Shown: positions 54,778-63,451 of the stretch, piece after piece | How positions within the stretch are numbered: the stretch's first letter is position 1 | Layout: every line of letters begins with the position of its first letter | Assembly: GCA_963746825.1 (NCBI GenBank) | Contig: CAVVCU010000020.1 | Span: 62,001 to 126,000, forward strand | Source of the DNA: JACVRW01 sp963746825 | Lineage (GTDB): Bacteria > Actinomycetota > Thermoleophilia > Solirubrobacterales > Thermoleophilaceae | Reading direction: 5' to 3' | Length of the DNA: 64,000 bases | The notes under the pieces: model-generated | Databases searched by the model: none | What the model was told of the DNA's origin: nothing | Seen by the model: only the letters and a program-made list of their open reading frames with translations | Position numbers and translations under genes: made by a program

Positions 54778-55793
54778 TGGCTCTCCGTTGCGACGGCGGC
54801 AGGCGGCCCAACAGCATGGCAGGCGGGCAGCGTCTTCGGATCATCGTTGCGGCAGCTCTCCTCGATCCCGAGGCGCGCCGCCTCGCCCGACTCGACGAGC
54901 GGGCAGCGCGGGTGGAAGCGGCAGCCCGACGGCATGCGGGTCGGATCGGGTGCCTCGCCGGTGAGGATCCGCTGCTCCATCTGCTCGATCTCCGGCACCA
55001 CCGAAAGCAGCGCCTGTGTGTAGGGGTGCTTGGGATCGGTGAGGATGTCCTCCGTCGGGCCCTCCTCGACGATGCGGCCGAGGTACATCACGGCCACGCG
55101 ATCGGCGATGTTCCAGGCCAGGCCGAGATCGTGGGTGACCACGAGGATGCCCACGCCGGTCTCGCGGGCGAGCTTGAGCATCAGGGCCAGGATCTCGCCG
55201 CGCACCGAGGCGTCGAGACTCGACACCGGCTCGTCGGCCACCAGCAGCTCGGGGTTGAGGACCATGGCTCCGGCGATCACCACCCGCTGGCGCTGCCCGC
55301 CCGAGAGCTCGTAGGGGTAGCGGGTGACGAAGCGCTCCGGTGGTCGCAGCCCCGCGTTCGCGAGCGCGTCGGCCACCAGCTGCTCCTCGTTGCCCGGCAC
55401 CTTCTGGATGCGCACGCCCTCGGCCACCGCCTCGTAGATCGACTGGCGGGCGTTGAGCGCCCCGGTGGGGTCCTGGAAGATCAGCTGGGCCATGCGCCGG
55501 TGCTCGCGCAGGGCGCGGTGGCCGTGCGTCAGGGGCTTGCCGCGAATCAGCACCTCTCCGGACTTGGGCAGCTGGAGGCCGGCGATGGTGCGGGCCAGCG
55601 TGGTCTTGCCACAGCCGGACTCGCCGACGAGGGCGACGATCTCGCTCTCCGCCATCTGCAGGCTCACACCGTCGACAGCGCGAGCCACGCCTCGGCGGGT
55701 GGGGAACTGGACGTGGACGTCGCGCACCTCGAGCAGCTGCGAATCGCCTCGCTGCGCAGCCGGCCGAGCCGGCTGCTTGCGCCCGGCGCTCAT
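54774..55793 (-). CDS. oppF: Oligopeptide-type ABC transporter ATPase (OppF-like)
   Basis: 339 aa. Walker A GESGCGKTTLAR, signature LSGGQRQRVVIAGA, Walker B LLVADEPVSSLD and the His-loop VVTHDLGLAW; the C-terminal region carries the Opp/Dpp cysteine motif CRFHPRCPLVESGEA, linked to a 4Fe-4S site in this family. It pairs with the OppD-like subunit, and its start overlaps that gene's stop (ATGA). Confidence 0.93.
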   Translation of the reverse strand: MSAGRKQPARPAAQRGDSQLLEVRDVHVQFPTRRGVARAVDGVSLQMAESEIVALVGESGCGKTTLARTIAGLQLPKSGEVLIRGKPLTHGHRALREHRRMAQLIFQDPTGALNARQSIYEAVAEGVRIQKVPGNEEQLVADALANAGLRPPERFVTRYPYELSGGQRQRVVIAGAMVLNPELLVADEPVSSLDASVRGEILALMLKLARETGVGILVVTHDLGLAWNIADRVAVMYLGRIVEEGPTEDILTDPKHPYTQALLSVVPEIEQMEQRILTGEAPDPTRMPSGCRFHPRCPLVESGEAARLGIEESCRNDDPKTLPACHAVGPPAAVATESQ

Positions 55794-56800
55794 GTCGACA
55801 CGGGCGACCCGGACACGTGGACGCAGGCGGCCGAGCGCTCGGGTCCGGCGGGCCAGAGCTCGACGTCGGTGGAGGGACAGATGTCGACCGCCGCGGGGCA
55901 GCGCGGATGGAAGGGGCATCCGCTGGGAAGGTCGCGCGGGTCGGGCGGGTCGCCGGGCAGGCCCGAGGGGTGCATGCGGTACTTGGGGTCCCCGATGACC
56001 GGGAAGGCGGCGGCCAGGCCCTTGGTGTAGGGATGCGCCGGCTCCGCGAACACCTCGACGCTCGGGCCCCGTTCCACCACCCGGCCCGCGTACATGACCG
56101 CGATGCGCCGGCACACCGCGGCGAGAGTCGAGAGGTCGTGGGTGATGAAGATCGTCGCCAGGCCGAGGCGCTCCTGCAGGTCCTCGAGCAGCTTGAGCAC
56201 CTGTGCCTGAACCATCACGTCGAGCGCCGTCGTGGGCTCGTCGGCGATCAGCAGGCGCGGGTCGCAGGCCAGGGCAAGCGCGATCAACACGCGCTGGCGC
56301 TGCCCGCCCGAGAGCTGGTGCGGGTAGTCCTGCGCCCGCCGTGCCGGCAGCCCGACCAGCTCCAGCAGCTCGCCCACCCGCTTCCCGACCCCGCCCTTCT
56401 TGGAGTGCAGACGGATCGCCTCGCCGATCTGCTGCCCCACGCGCTGAACCGGATTGAGCGAATGCAGCGCCCCCTGGAAGACGATCGCCATGCTCGTCCA
56501 GCGCACCGCCCTGAGGCGCCCGGGCTTCATGGTGAAGACGTTCTCGCCGTCGAGGAGCACCTCGCCCTCGATCTTCGTGCCCTTGGGCAGCAGGCGCAGC
56601 AGCGCCCCGGCCAGCGAGGACTTGCCGCAGCCCGATTCGCCGGCCAGACCCAGCGTCTGGCCGGCCTCGAGATCGAAGTCCACCCCACGCACCGCCGGGA
56701 CCTCGCCGCTGAACGAGCGATAGGTCACGTGCAGGTCACGCACCGAGAGCAGCGGGGCGGCCTCGGTGGCGGGCTCGACGGGCTGCGGCTCCGCGCTCAT
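55790..56800 (-). CDS. oppD: Oligopeptide-type ABC transporter ATPase (OppD-like)
   Basis: 336 aa. Walker A GESGCGKSSLAGA, signature LSGGQRQRVLIA, Walker B LLIADEPTTALD, His-loop FITHDLSTLA and the C-terminal CPFHPRCPAAVDIC motif. It supplies ATP-driven power for the transporter with OppF. The start ATG overlaps the stop of oppC; the operon order is oppA-B-C-D-F. Confidence 0.94.
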   Translation of the reverse strand: MSAEPQPVEPATEAAPLLSVRDLHVTYRSFSGEVPAVRGVDFDLEAGQTLGLAGESGCGKSSLAGALLRLLPKGTKIEGEVLLDGENVFTMKPGRLRAVRWTSMAIVFQGALHSLNPVQRVGQQIGEAIRLHSKKGGVGKRVGELLELVGLPARRAQDYPHQLSGGQRQRVLIALALACDPRLLIADEPTTALDVMVQAQVLKLLEDLQERLGLATIFITHDLSTLAAVCRRIAVMYAGRVVERGPSVEVFAEPAHPYTKGLAAAFPVIGDPKYRMHPSGLPGDPPDPRDLPSGCPFHPRCPAAVDICPSTDVELWPAGPERSAACVHVSGSPVST

Positions 56801-57711
56801 CCGCGTTGGTCTCGCAGCCGGGGATCGAGGATCTCCTCCAGCGCCTGACCCACCAGGGTGAAGGCCAGGACCACGAGCATGATCCCGATGCCCGGCGGCA
56901 CGATGTACCACCAGGCCTCCAGGGTCACGGCGCCGGCCTCGAACGCGTCGTCGAGCATCTGGCCCCAGGAGGCGCTCGACGGGTCACCCAGGCCGAGGAA
57001 GGAGAGCGTGGCCTCGGAGAGGATCACCACCGGCACGGTGAGCGTCGTGTTGGCCAGGATCAGCGGGAGGCTGTTGGGCAGGATATGGCGCGACATGAGG
57101 TGCCACTGCGACGCGCCCAGCGCGCGGCTGCGATCGACGTAATCGCGCTCCTTGAGGGTGAGCACCTGCGCGTGGATGAGCCGCGTGGTCTGCGGCCACG
57201 AGGTGATCCCGATGACGATGATGATGTTGCGGATCGAGGGGCCGAGGATCGCGGCCAGGGCGATGGCCAGCGGGAGGAAGGGGATCACCAGGAACCACTC
57301 GGTGATGCGCATGAGCACGGCTCCCACCCTGCCGCCGAGGAACCCGGCAGCGATGCCCACCACCGAGCCGATGAACATGGCCAGGACGGTGGCCGCGAGT
57401 CCCACCAGGAGGCTGATGCGCGAGCCCCAGATGAACTGCGTCATCACCGACCGTCCGAGATCGTCGGTGCCGAGCGGCCCGAACTCCGAGGGGCTGGCGA
57501 AGGCCGGGTTGTCAGTGGTGTTGACGGCCTTCAGGCCGGCCGGGTCGGCCAGCAGGGGGGCGGCCAGCGCCATCAGCACGATCAGGCCCAGGATGATCAG
57601 GCCGACCATCCCGGGGCGGTGCTGACGGAACTGCTCCCACATGCCGGCCAGTGAGCGCCGGCGGCGCACCCACGCAATCCGGCGAGCGGAGGGGACGGCG
57701 GCGGCGCTCAT
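56797..57711 (-). CDS. oppC: Oligopeptide-type ABC transporter permease (OppC-like)
   Basis: 304 aa inner-membrane permease. The N-terminal cytoplasmic segment (FRQHRPGMVGL) precedes the first helix; the binding-protein-dependent loop is in DRSRALGASQWHLMSRHILP. PLGTDDLGRSVM is the typical OppC/DppC periplasmic segment. It forms the channel with OppB. Confidence 0.94.
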   Translation of the reverse strand: MSAAAVPSARRIAWVRRRRSLAGMWEQFRQHRPGMVGLIILGLIVLMALAAPLLADPAGLKAVNTTDNPAFASPSEFGPLGTDDLGRSVMTQFIWGSRISLLVGLAATVLAMFIGSVVGIAAGFLGGRVGAVLMRITEWFLVIPFLPLAIALAAILGPSIRNIIIVIGITSWPQTTRLIHAQVLTLKERDYVDRSRALGASQWHLMSRHILPNSLPLILANTTLTVPVVILSEATLSFLGLGDPSSASWGQMLDDAFEAGAVTLEAWWYIVPPGIGIMLVVLAFTLVGQALEEILDPRLRDQRG

Positions 57712-58676
57712 CCGGCACGCACCCGCGGATCGAGGTACGCGTAGAGCAGGTCGGCGATCAGGTTGAACAGGATCACCGAAGCGCTGAACACCAGGAAGAG
57801 GCCCTGGAGCATGGGCAGGTCGGGGCCCTTGATCGCCTCGTAGGAGGCGAGCCCCAGGCCCGGCCAGGAGAAGATGGCCTCCACCGCGATAGCGCCGGAG
57901 AGCACGAATCCGAAGTTGATGGCCAGGAGGGCCACCACCGGCAGCAGAGCGTTGGGCACCGCGTGGCGGTTGCGCACCAGCACGTCGCGCAGGCCCTTGG
58001 CGCGGGCGAGTATCAGGTAGTCCTCGCGCATCGTGTCGAGCAGCGAGGAGCGCATGATGATCGCGTACTCGCCCAGATAGCCCAGCGTGAGCGTGAGCGC
58101 GGGCAGGAACATGTGCTGGGCCTGGTCGACCAGCTTGCCCAGGCCCGTGGCGGTGGAGGCCGGGTCGACGATCCCGCCCACCGGGAACAGGCCGAGGCCG
58201 ACGGCCAGCGTGGTCAGCAGGATCATGCCCATCCAGAAGTCGGGCATGGAGTAGGTGCCCATCGTGAAGCCGGTGATCGTGTAGTCGGTGGCCGTGCGTC
58301 TTCGCCACGCGGCGGCAATCCCCAGCATCACGCCAAGCACCGCCGAGAGGATCGCCGCCACGCCCACCAGCGCGATGGTGGGCAGCGCCTTGCGACGGAT
58401 CTCCGAGGCCACCGGCTGGTTGGTCGAGTAGGAGCGCCCGAAGTTGAGCGTGGCCGTCTGCCCCAGGTAGCGCACGAACTGCTCGGCCTGGGAGCCGTCC
58501 AGGCCGAACTCCTTGGTCAGCTCAGCGCGCTGGCTCTGCGATAGCTCCTTCCCCCGGAACAGGCTCGCCACCGGATCCGTCTCCACCACCCGGAACAGGA
58601 AGAAGTTGAAGCAGACCACGAAGAACAGCGTGGCCAGCGCCCCGAGGACCTTACGACTGACCAGCCCTGCGGTCAC
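57708..58676 (-). CDS. oppB: Oligopeptide-type ABC transporter permease (OppB-like)
   Basis: 322 aa. N-terminal helix LGALATLFFVVCFNFFLFRV, cytoplasmic loop YLILARAKGLRDVLVRNRH and VLSGAIAVEAIFSWPGLG are standard for OppB/DppB. GTG 58676 overlaps the stop of the binding-protein gene (GTGA), and its own stop overlaps oppC. Confidence 0.94.
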   Translation of the reverse strand: MTAGLVSRKVLGALATLFFVVCFNFFLFRVVETDPVASLFRGKELSQSQRAELTKEFGLDGSQAEQFVRYLGQTATLNFGRSYSTNQPVASEIRRKALPTIALVGVAAILSAVLGVMLGIAAAWRRRTATDYTITGFTMGTYSMPDFWMGMILLTTLAVGLGLFPVGGIVDPASTATGLGKLVDQAQHMFLPALTLTLGYLGEYAIIMRSSLLDTMREDYLILARAKGLRDVLVRNRHAVPNALLPVVALLAINFGFVLSGAIAVEAIFSWPGLGLASYEAIKGPDLPMLQGLFLVFSASVILFNLIADLLYAYLDPRVRAG

Positions 58677-60467
58677 TCCCGCTCGTCGGCACTCTTTCGG
58701 CGGGTCACCACCACAAGCGCAGCGCCCAACGCCAGCACCGCGACCGCGAGGATTGCGATTATTCCGCCACTTCCACCGCCGCCGTCATCGCCGCCGCCCC
58801 CGGCGGCCGCGGCGGTCACCGGCTTGAGCCGCGCGTAGGTCGGCGAGGTGTTGGAGTAGAGCACCGGCCCGGTCTTCTCGGGCTGCTGCACCCAGCCCGT
58901 GAAGCGGTCCTTCACGTAGGCCTGGGTGTCCGGATCGGCCGTGATCACGTTGTAGACCGCCGACTGCTGCCAGCGCGTGAGCATCTCGTGGACGATCTCC
59001 ACGCGCTTGTCGCGATCGAGCTCCACCTTCTGCTGCGCGTAGAGGCGGTCGTACTCCTCATCGCAGTAGTTGGCGTCGTTGTAGTAGTTGGTCGGGTCCT
59101 CCGGATCGCTCGCGACCTGATCGCAGGTCATGTAGTCGAGCATCGTGTCCGGGTCCACGAACGGCGTCCAGCCCCACGAGAACATGTCGTAGTTGCCCTC
59201 GCCGATGATGGTCGTCAGCTGGCTGTCGTCGGCCACCTTCTGGGTGGTGGCGATGCCGATCTCGTCCAGCCAGCCGGTGACGAACTCGGCGATCTCCGCG
59301 CCGGTCTCCCCGTCGGAGCGCGCGTAGTAGCGTGAGGTTGATCGGCTCGCCGCCGCCGGGCATTTCCCGCACGCCGTCGTCGTCGGTGTCCTCGTAGCCC
59401 GCCTCGTCGAGGATCGCGCGCGCCTTGTCGAGGTCGAACTCGAAGATCTGCTCCTCGGTCAGCTCGGGCACCCATTCGGGATCCGGGGACGGGATGATGG
59501 TGTGGGCGACCGCGCTCGTGCCCGCGGTCACGCGGTCGACGAGCGTCTCCTTGTCGATCGCGTGAGCGATGGCCTTGCGCACCTCCGGGTCGAGCAGCGC
59601 CGGGTGGGGCTTCTTGAGCCCGTCGCCGCCGTTGATCGCGACCTCGCTGAACGCGCCCTGCTGGCCGGCCACGGTCTGGATGTTGGGATCCTTCTTGAGC
59701 TGGTTGAACGAGTTGCCGGGGATGTCCTGAGCCGCGTCGAGCTCTCCGGTCTTGAGCGCCGCGACCATGGCGTCCGGGTTGTTGAACTTGCGCAGCACGA
59801 CCTTGGCGACGGCCGGCTTTCCGTCCCAGTAGTTGGGGTTGGCCCTAAAGCGGGCGAACTGCCCCTTCTCGAACTTCTCGAGCACGAAGGGCCCGGAGCC
59901 CACGCCGTCCTCGCCCGGGTACTTGTCGCGCTCCGCCTGCGTGAACTTGCCCCAGATGTGCTTGGGCAGGATGTAGACGTCCATGGAGGGCAGCTTGGGA
60001 TCGGGCACCGAGGTCTTGATGACCACCGTCGTCGGGTCCGGCGCGGTGGCGGTGAGATTCGCGGTCACCGCCGAGTGGTTGAGCCACTCCTCCTTGCGCG
60101 AGGTGTTGACCGTCCAGGCGATGTCCTCGGAGGTGAGCGGCTTGCCGTCGGACCACTTGAGCCCGGGGCGCAGCTTGTAGGTCCAGGTGAGCTTGTCGTC
60201 GGAGCTCTCCCACGACTCGGCCAGGCCGGGAATGGTGGAGAAGTCCTTGGCCGCCTTGTCGGTGAGCGTGGCGTACTGGATGTTCCACGCCTCGTAGGCC
60301 GCAACCGTCACGCCGATCAGCGGGCTCATGCTGTCGATGCCCTGCGGATCACCCACGTCGAAGGTGACCGGCCCGTTGTCCTGGCTCTGCGCCGAGACCG
60401 CCGACAGGCCACCCACCAAAGCCACCAACAGGATCGTTCCAGCCAGTAGCCGTACCTTGATGCTCAA
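58673..60467 (-). CDS. oppA: Oligopeptide-type ABC solute-binding protein with C-terminal membrane anchor, frameshifted near 59331
   Basis: About 597 aa after repair. The signal peptide (LAGTILLVALVGGLSAVSAQ) has no lipobox cysteine. Family 5 motifs follow: GLAESWESSDDKLTWTYKL, GSGPFVLEKFEKGQFARF and RKAIAHAIDKETLV. At the C-terminus a Gly/Asp-rich linker, a helix IIAILAVAVLALGAALVVV and a basic tail form a membrane anchor. The frame breaks after GGGEPINLT; dropping one base near 59331 gives YYARSDGETG and the remaining C-terminal third. The start is TTG 60467 with GGAGAGGA six to seven bases upstream. Confidence 0.88.
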
Positions 60468-60515
60468 CGCGAGTCCTCTCCTAGTTCCCCTCTTAGGCGC
60501 GACTATTTCATTGGT

Positions 60516-62357
60516 TTACATCAAATACCAGTCCAAAAAGCGCTCGAGCCGTTGGTAGAAGTGGAGTGCAGGCCCCGCCCGGAGCAGTCCGTGGGCCTCC
60601 GTGGGGTAGGTCACGTACTCGAATGTCTTCCCCAGCCGGCGTAGCTCGCCGACCAGCTGCTCGGACTGCTTGGGGCTCACGCGCAGGTCGAGCTCGCCGT
60701 GCGCGACGAAGATCGGCACCTCCACGTTCGCCAGCCGCCCATACGCCGATCCCGCCCGGTACTCCTCGCGCGCCTGCGCGGGCGTGCCCATCATGCGCTC
60801 GAGGTCCTGGACTCCCTCGCGGTCTCCCTGGGCCCACGAGCTGGCCATGTCGCAGTCGCCGTACTTGGCCACCGCGCAGCGGTAGCGGCGCTCGGGGTCG
60901 TCGGTCACCGACAGCAGCGACATGTAGGAGCCGTAGCTGGCGCCGAAGATCCCGAGGCGGTCGCCGTCGACCCAATCCAGAGTGCGCAGGTAGTCCGCGG
61001 CGGCCAGGCAGTCCTTGGTGTCGTCGACTCCCCACACCCCGTGGTTGGCCCGCTCGAAGTCGCGCCCGTAGCCGGTGGAGCCGCGGAAGTTGATGGCCAG
61101 CCAGGCGTAGCCCTTGTCGACGAAGTACTGCGCGTGGCCGTCCCATTCGTCCCCGTAGAAGGAGGTGGGCCCGCCGTGCGGATACACCACCGCCGCCACC
61201 GGCGCCTGCGCGAAGGCGTTGCGCGGCCGCATGAGGAAGGCCGGGATCTCGACGCCGTCGAAGGACGCGAAGGTCACGTCCTCGAGCTCGGCGTGCGGAG
61301 CGTTTCGGATCGCCCGCGGAGCCGTCGAGCGCAGCGGCCCGGCGCCCGCGATACGCAGCTCGGGCGCCGTGGCGTGGTCCTCGTAGGCGCCCACGATCGC
61401 GCCCGACGCGGTCCAGTGCGGGGAGCTCCAGGTGCCGCCCTCCTCGACCACCTCGGCCTCCCCGCTCTCCACATCCACGCGCACGAGGTCGAAGCGGTTG
61501 CCCCGGCCCCTGACCGCGAGCACGCTCGTGCCGTCGGGATGCCAGTCGGCCTCGCCGTGGTCGGCGCCGGCGCTGGTGAGCTGGCGCTCGCCCGAGCCGT
61601 CGGCGTCGACTAGATGCAGCTCGTAGAAGCCGGGGCGCTCGGAGGCGAAGAGAAGGCGCCGGCCATCGGGTGACCAGCTCGGCTCGCGGTCATGCATCCT
61701 CGCCGTGCCGGTGAGCGCCCGCACCTCCCCGGTCTCCAGCGAGGCCACGCGGATCTCGCTGCGGTTGAGGTCCTCGCGGGGCGTGAACGTGTAGGCCACC
61801 TCGGTGCCGTCGGGCGAGACGGCGGCCTCGCCCTCGTCACCGTGCTCCACCAGGTCGCCGAGCCCGCTCGCGAGCCGCCGTGGCCAGGCGTCGGCGGTGT
61901 CGACCACGGCCAGCCGCGTTGTGTCGTCGCGCTCCACTGCGACCACCAGGCGAGCGTCGTCGATCCACACGGGGCTGCCGCCCTCGGTCAGCCGGCGGGC
62001 CGGGCCGCCGGCGGTGGGGGCGAGCCATACGGCACCCTCGTCCCCGTAGGCCACCGTGGCGCCGTCGGGGGACAGCCGCGGCTCGATGTCCTCCCAGTAG
62101 GGAGCGGGAGCGCGGCCGGTGGTCAGGCGCTCGACCGCGCCGTCCTCCAGGTCGAGCAGCCATACGTCCGAGGTCTCCGCGTCCTCGATGAACACCCCCT
62201 GACGACGGTCGGCGCTCACGGTGAGCGAGCGCGGGCGCGGGGTGTGCACCACCGCCTCGAGGCGCCAGTGGGGCGGCGGCTTCACGTCCGAGCGCGGTTC
62301 GGACGGAATGCCGTTGTGCTCGTCGCGCCCCACCCAGATCGATGCTTCCTCAGCCAT
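60516..62357 (-). CDS. S9 family prolyl oligopeptidase-like peptidase
   Basis: 613 aa. A beta-propeller region (about 30-340) with WSPDGRRLLFASERPGFYEL-type repeats precedes the alpha/beta hydrolase. The nucleophile Ser474 lies in FGASYGSYM, Asp557 in GELDLRV and His589 in TEAHG. There is no signal peptide, so it acts in the cytoplasm on short peptides. ATG 62357 has GAAGAGGAGG just upstream and overlaps the deacetylase stop, 48 bases separate it from oppA: a peptide import and hydrolysis unit. Confidence 0.93.
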   Translation of the reverse strand: MAEEASIWVGRDEHNGIPSEPRSDVKPPPHWRLEAVVHTPRPRSLTVSADRRQGVFIEDAETSDVWLLDLEDGAVERLTTGRAPAPYWEDIEPRLSPDGATVAYGDEGAVWLAPTAGGPARRLTEGGSPVWIDDARLVVAVERDDTTRLAVVDTADAWPRRLASGLGDLVEHGDEGEAAVSPDGTEVAYTFTPREDLNRSEIRVASLETGEVRALTGTARMHDREPSWSPDGRRLLFASERPGFYELHLVDADGSGERQLTSAGADHGEADWHPDGTSVLAVRGRGNRFDLVRVDVESGEAEVVEEGGTWSSPHWTASGAIVGAYEDHATAPELRIAGAGPLRSTAPRAIRNAPHAELEDVTFASFDGVEIPAFLMRPRNAFAQAPVAAVVYPHGGPTSFYGDEWDGHAQYFVDKGYAWLAINFRGSTGYGRDFERANHGVWGVDDTKDCLAAADYLRTLDWVDGDRLGIFGASYGSYMSLLSVTDDPERRYRCAVAKYGDCDMASSWAQGDREGVQDLERMMGTPAQAREEYRAGSAYGRLANVEVPIFVAHGELDLRVSPKQSEQLVGELRRLGKTFEYVTYPTEAHGLLRAGPALHFYQRLERFLDWYLM

Positions 62358-63426
62358 TGGCCTCCTCTTCGAATCCCAGGAGAGCCTCGCGCACGAGGCC
62401 CCCGATTGCGCTCAGGTCATAGCCGCCCTCCTGCACGATCACCGTGGGCAGCCCCAACGCTCCCAGCACGCGCCCGGCGGCCCGAAAGCCCTCCGAGGTG
62501 ACCGTGAGCGGGCTCTCCGGATCGCCGCCCGCGGCATCCACGCCGAGGGCCACCACGAGCCCTCGGGCCCCGCGCGCGCCGGCCCAGGCGGCCAGGGCCC
62601 TCACCGCGTCTAGCCAGCCGTCGTCGCCCGTGCCCGGCGCCAGTGGGAGGTTGAGGTTGGCTCCCTCTGCGGCGCCGCTGCCGGTCTCGTCCCCAAAGCC
62701 CAGGAAGTGGGGAAACCATCCCGCGCCGGGATCCACGTGCACCGAGCCCACCAGCACCTCGGCGTCGTCGTAGAAGATCGCCTGGGTGCCGTTCCCGTGG
62801 TGGGCGTCGACGTCGAGCACGGCGACGGGCGCGCCGAGGCCGTCGCGCAGGCGCGCCGCGGCGGCGGCCGTGTTGTTCAGGTAGCACGAGCCCCCGTAGC
62901 TGCGCCGGGTCACGTGATGGCCCGGCGGACGGCAGCACGCGTACGCGGCGGGGGCCCCGGCCAGCACGCGATCGGCGGCGCCGAGCGCCACGTCGACCGC
63001 GGCCCGCGCGGCCCGCCAGGTGCCGGGGCCGACGAGGGTCATCGTGTCGTAGGCGAACAGGCCGGCGCGGGCGGTGACGTTGGCGGGAGTGGCCGGCGGA
63101 CGGTCGGAGATGAGATCCGGATGCGGGAACAGGTAGGGCACCACGCGGTCCGCGCCGGGATCGCGCGGCAACCCGGCCTCCTCCCAGTCGTCCCACACGC
63201 GGGCGAGGTGCTCGGTGAGCGCCGGGTCGTGGACCGCGGCCAGCGTTTCGTCGGGCTGCGGCTCCGCGGGCACGACCTCTGCGCCCTCCGCCTCCAGGGC
63301 CTCGCGGATCATCTCCACTCGCGCGGGCACCTCGGTTCCGGTCGTGCGAACGCCGACCCAGATCTCACCGCCCGGGTCGTGGAGCCGGTGATCGTCGGTC
63401 CAGACGACGGGCATCGCGAGCGGCAT
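62350..63426 (-). CDS. Histone deacetylase-like amidohydrolase (class II HDAC / acetylpolyamine amidohydrolase)
   Basis: 358 aa zinc amidohydrolase. Catalytic His pair PPGHHVTRRSYGGSCYLNN (His170/171); zinc ligands Asp207, His209 in VLDVDAHHGNG and Asp302 in AAGGDPES; the catalytic Tyr lies in QEGGYDL. Bacterial members deacetylate acetylpolyamines or other N-acetylated amines or lysines. The start at ATG 63426 lies seven bases after TAGCCT; a second in-frame ATG is at 63414. It heads the operon with the S9 peptidase and the Opp transporter. Confidence 0.92.
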   Translation of the reverse strand: MPLAMPVVWTDDHRLHDPGGEIWVGVRTTGTEVPARVEMIREALEAEGAEVVPAEPQPDETLAAVHDPALTEHLARVWDDWEEAGLPRDPGADRVVPYLFPHPDLISDRPPATPANVTARAGLFAYDTMTLVGPGTWRAARAAVDVALGAADRVLAGAPAAYACCRPPGHHVTRRSYGGSCYLNNTAAAAARLRDGLGAPVAVLDVDAHHGNGTQAIFYDDAEVLVGSVHVDPGAGWFPHFLGFGDETGSGAAEGANLNLPLAPGTGDDGWLDAVRALAAWAGARGARGLVVALGVDAAGGDPESPLTVTSEGFRAAGRVLGALGLPTVIVQEGGYDLSAIGGLVREALLGFEEEANG

Positions 63427-63433
63427 CGGCGCG

Positions 63434-63443
63434 AGGCTATTCT
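63434..63443. promoter_or_regulatory. Overlapping divergent -10 boxes of the deacetylase and P1 peptidase genes
   Basis: AGGCTA (63434-63439) gives TAGCCT on minus, seven bases before ATG 63426. TATTCT (63438-63443) on plus precedes GTG 63452 by eight bases. The two boxes share the bases TA at 63438-63439. Confidence 0.6.
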
Positions 63444-63451
63444 GTCCGCCC

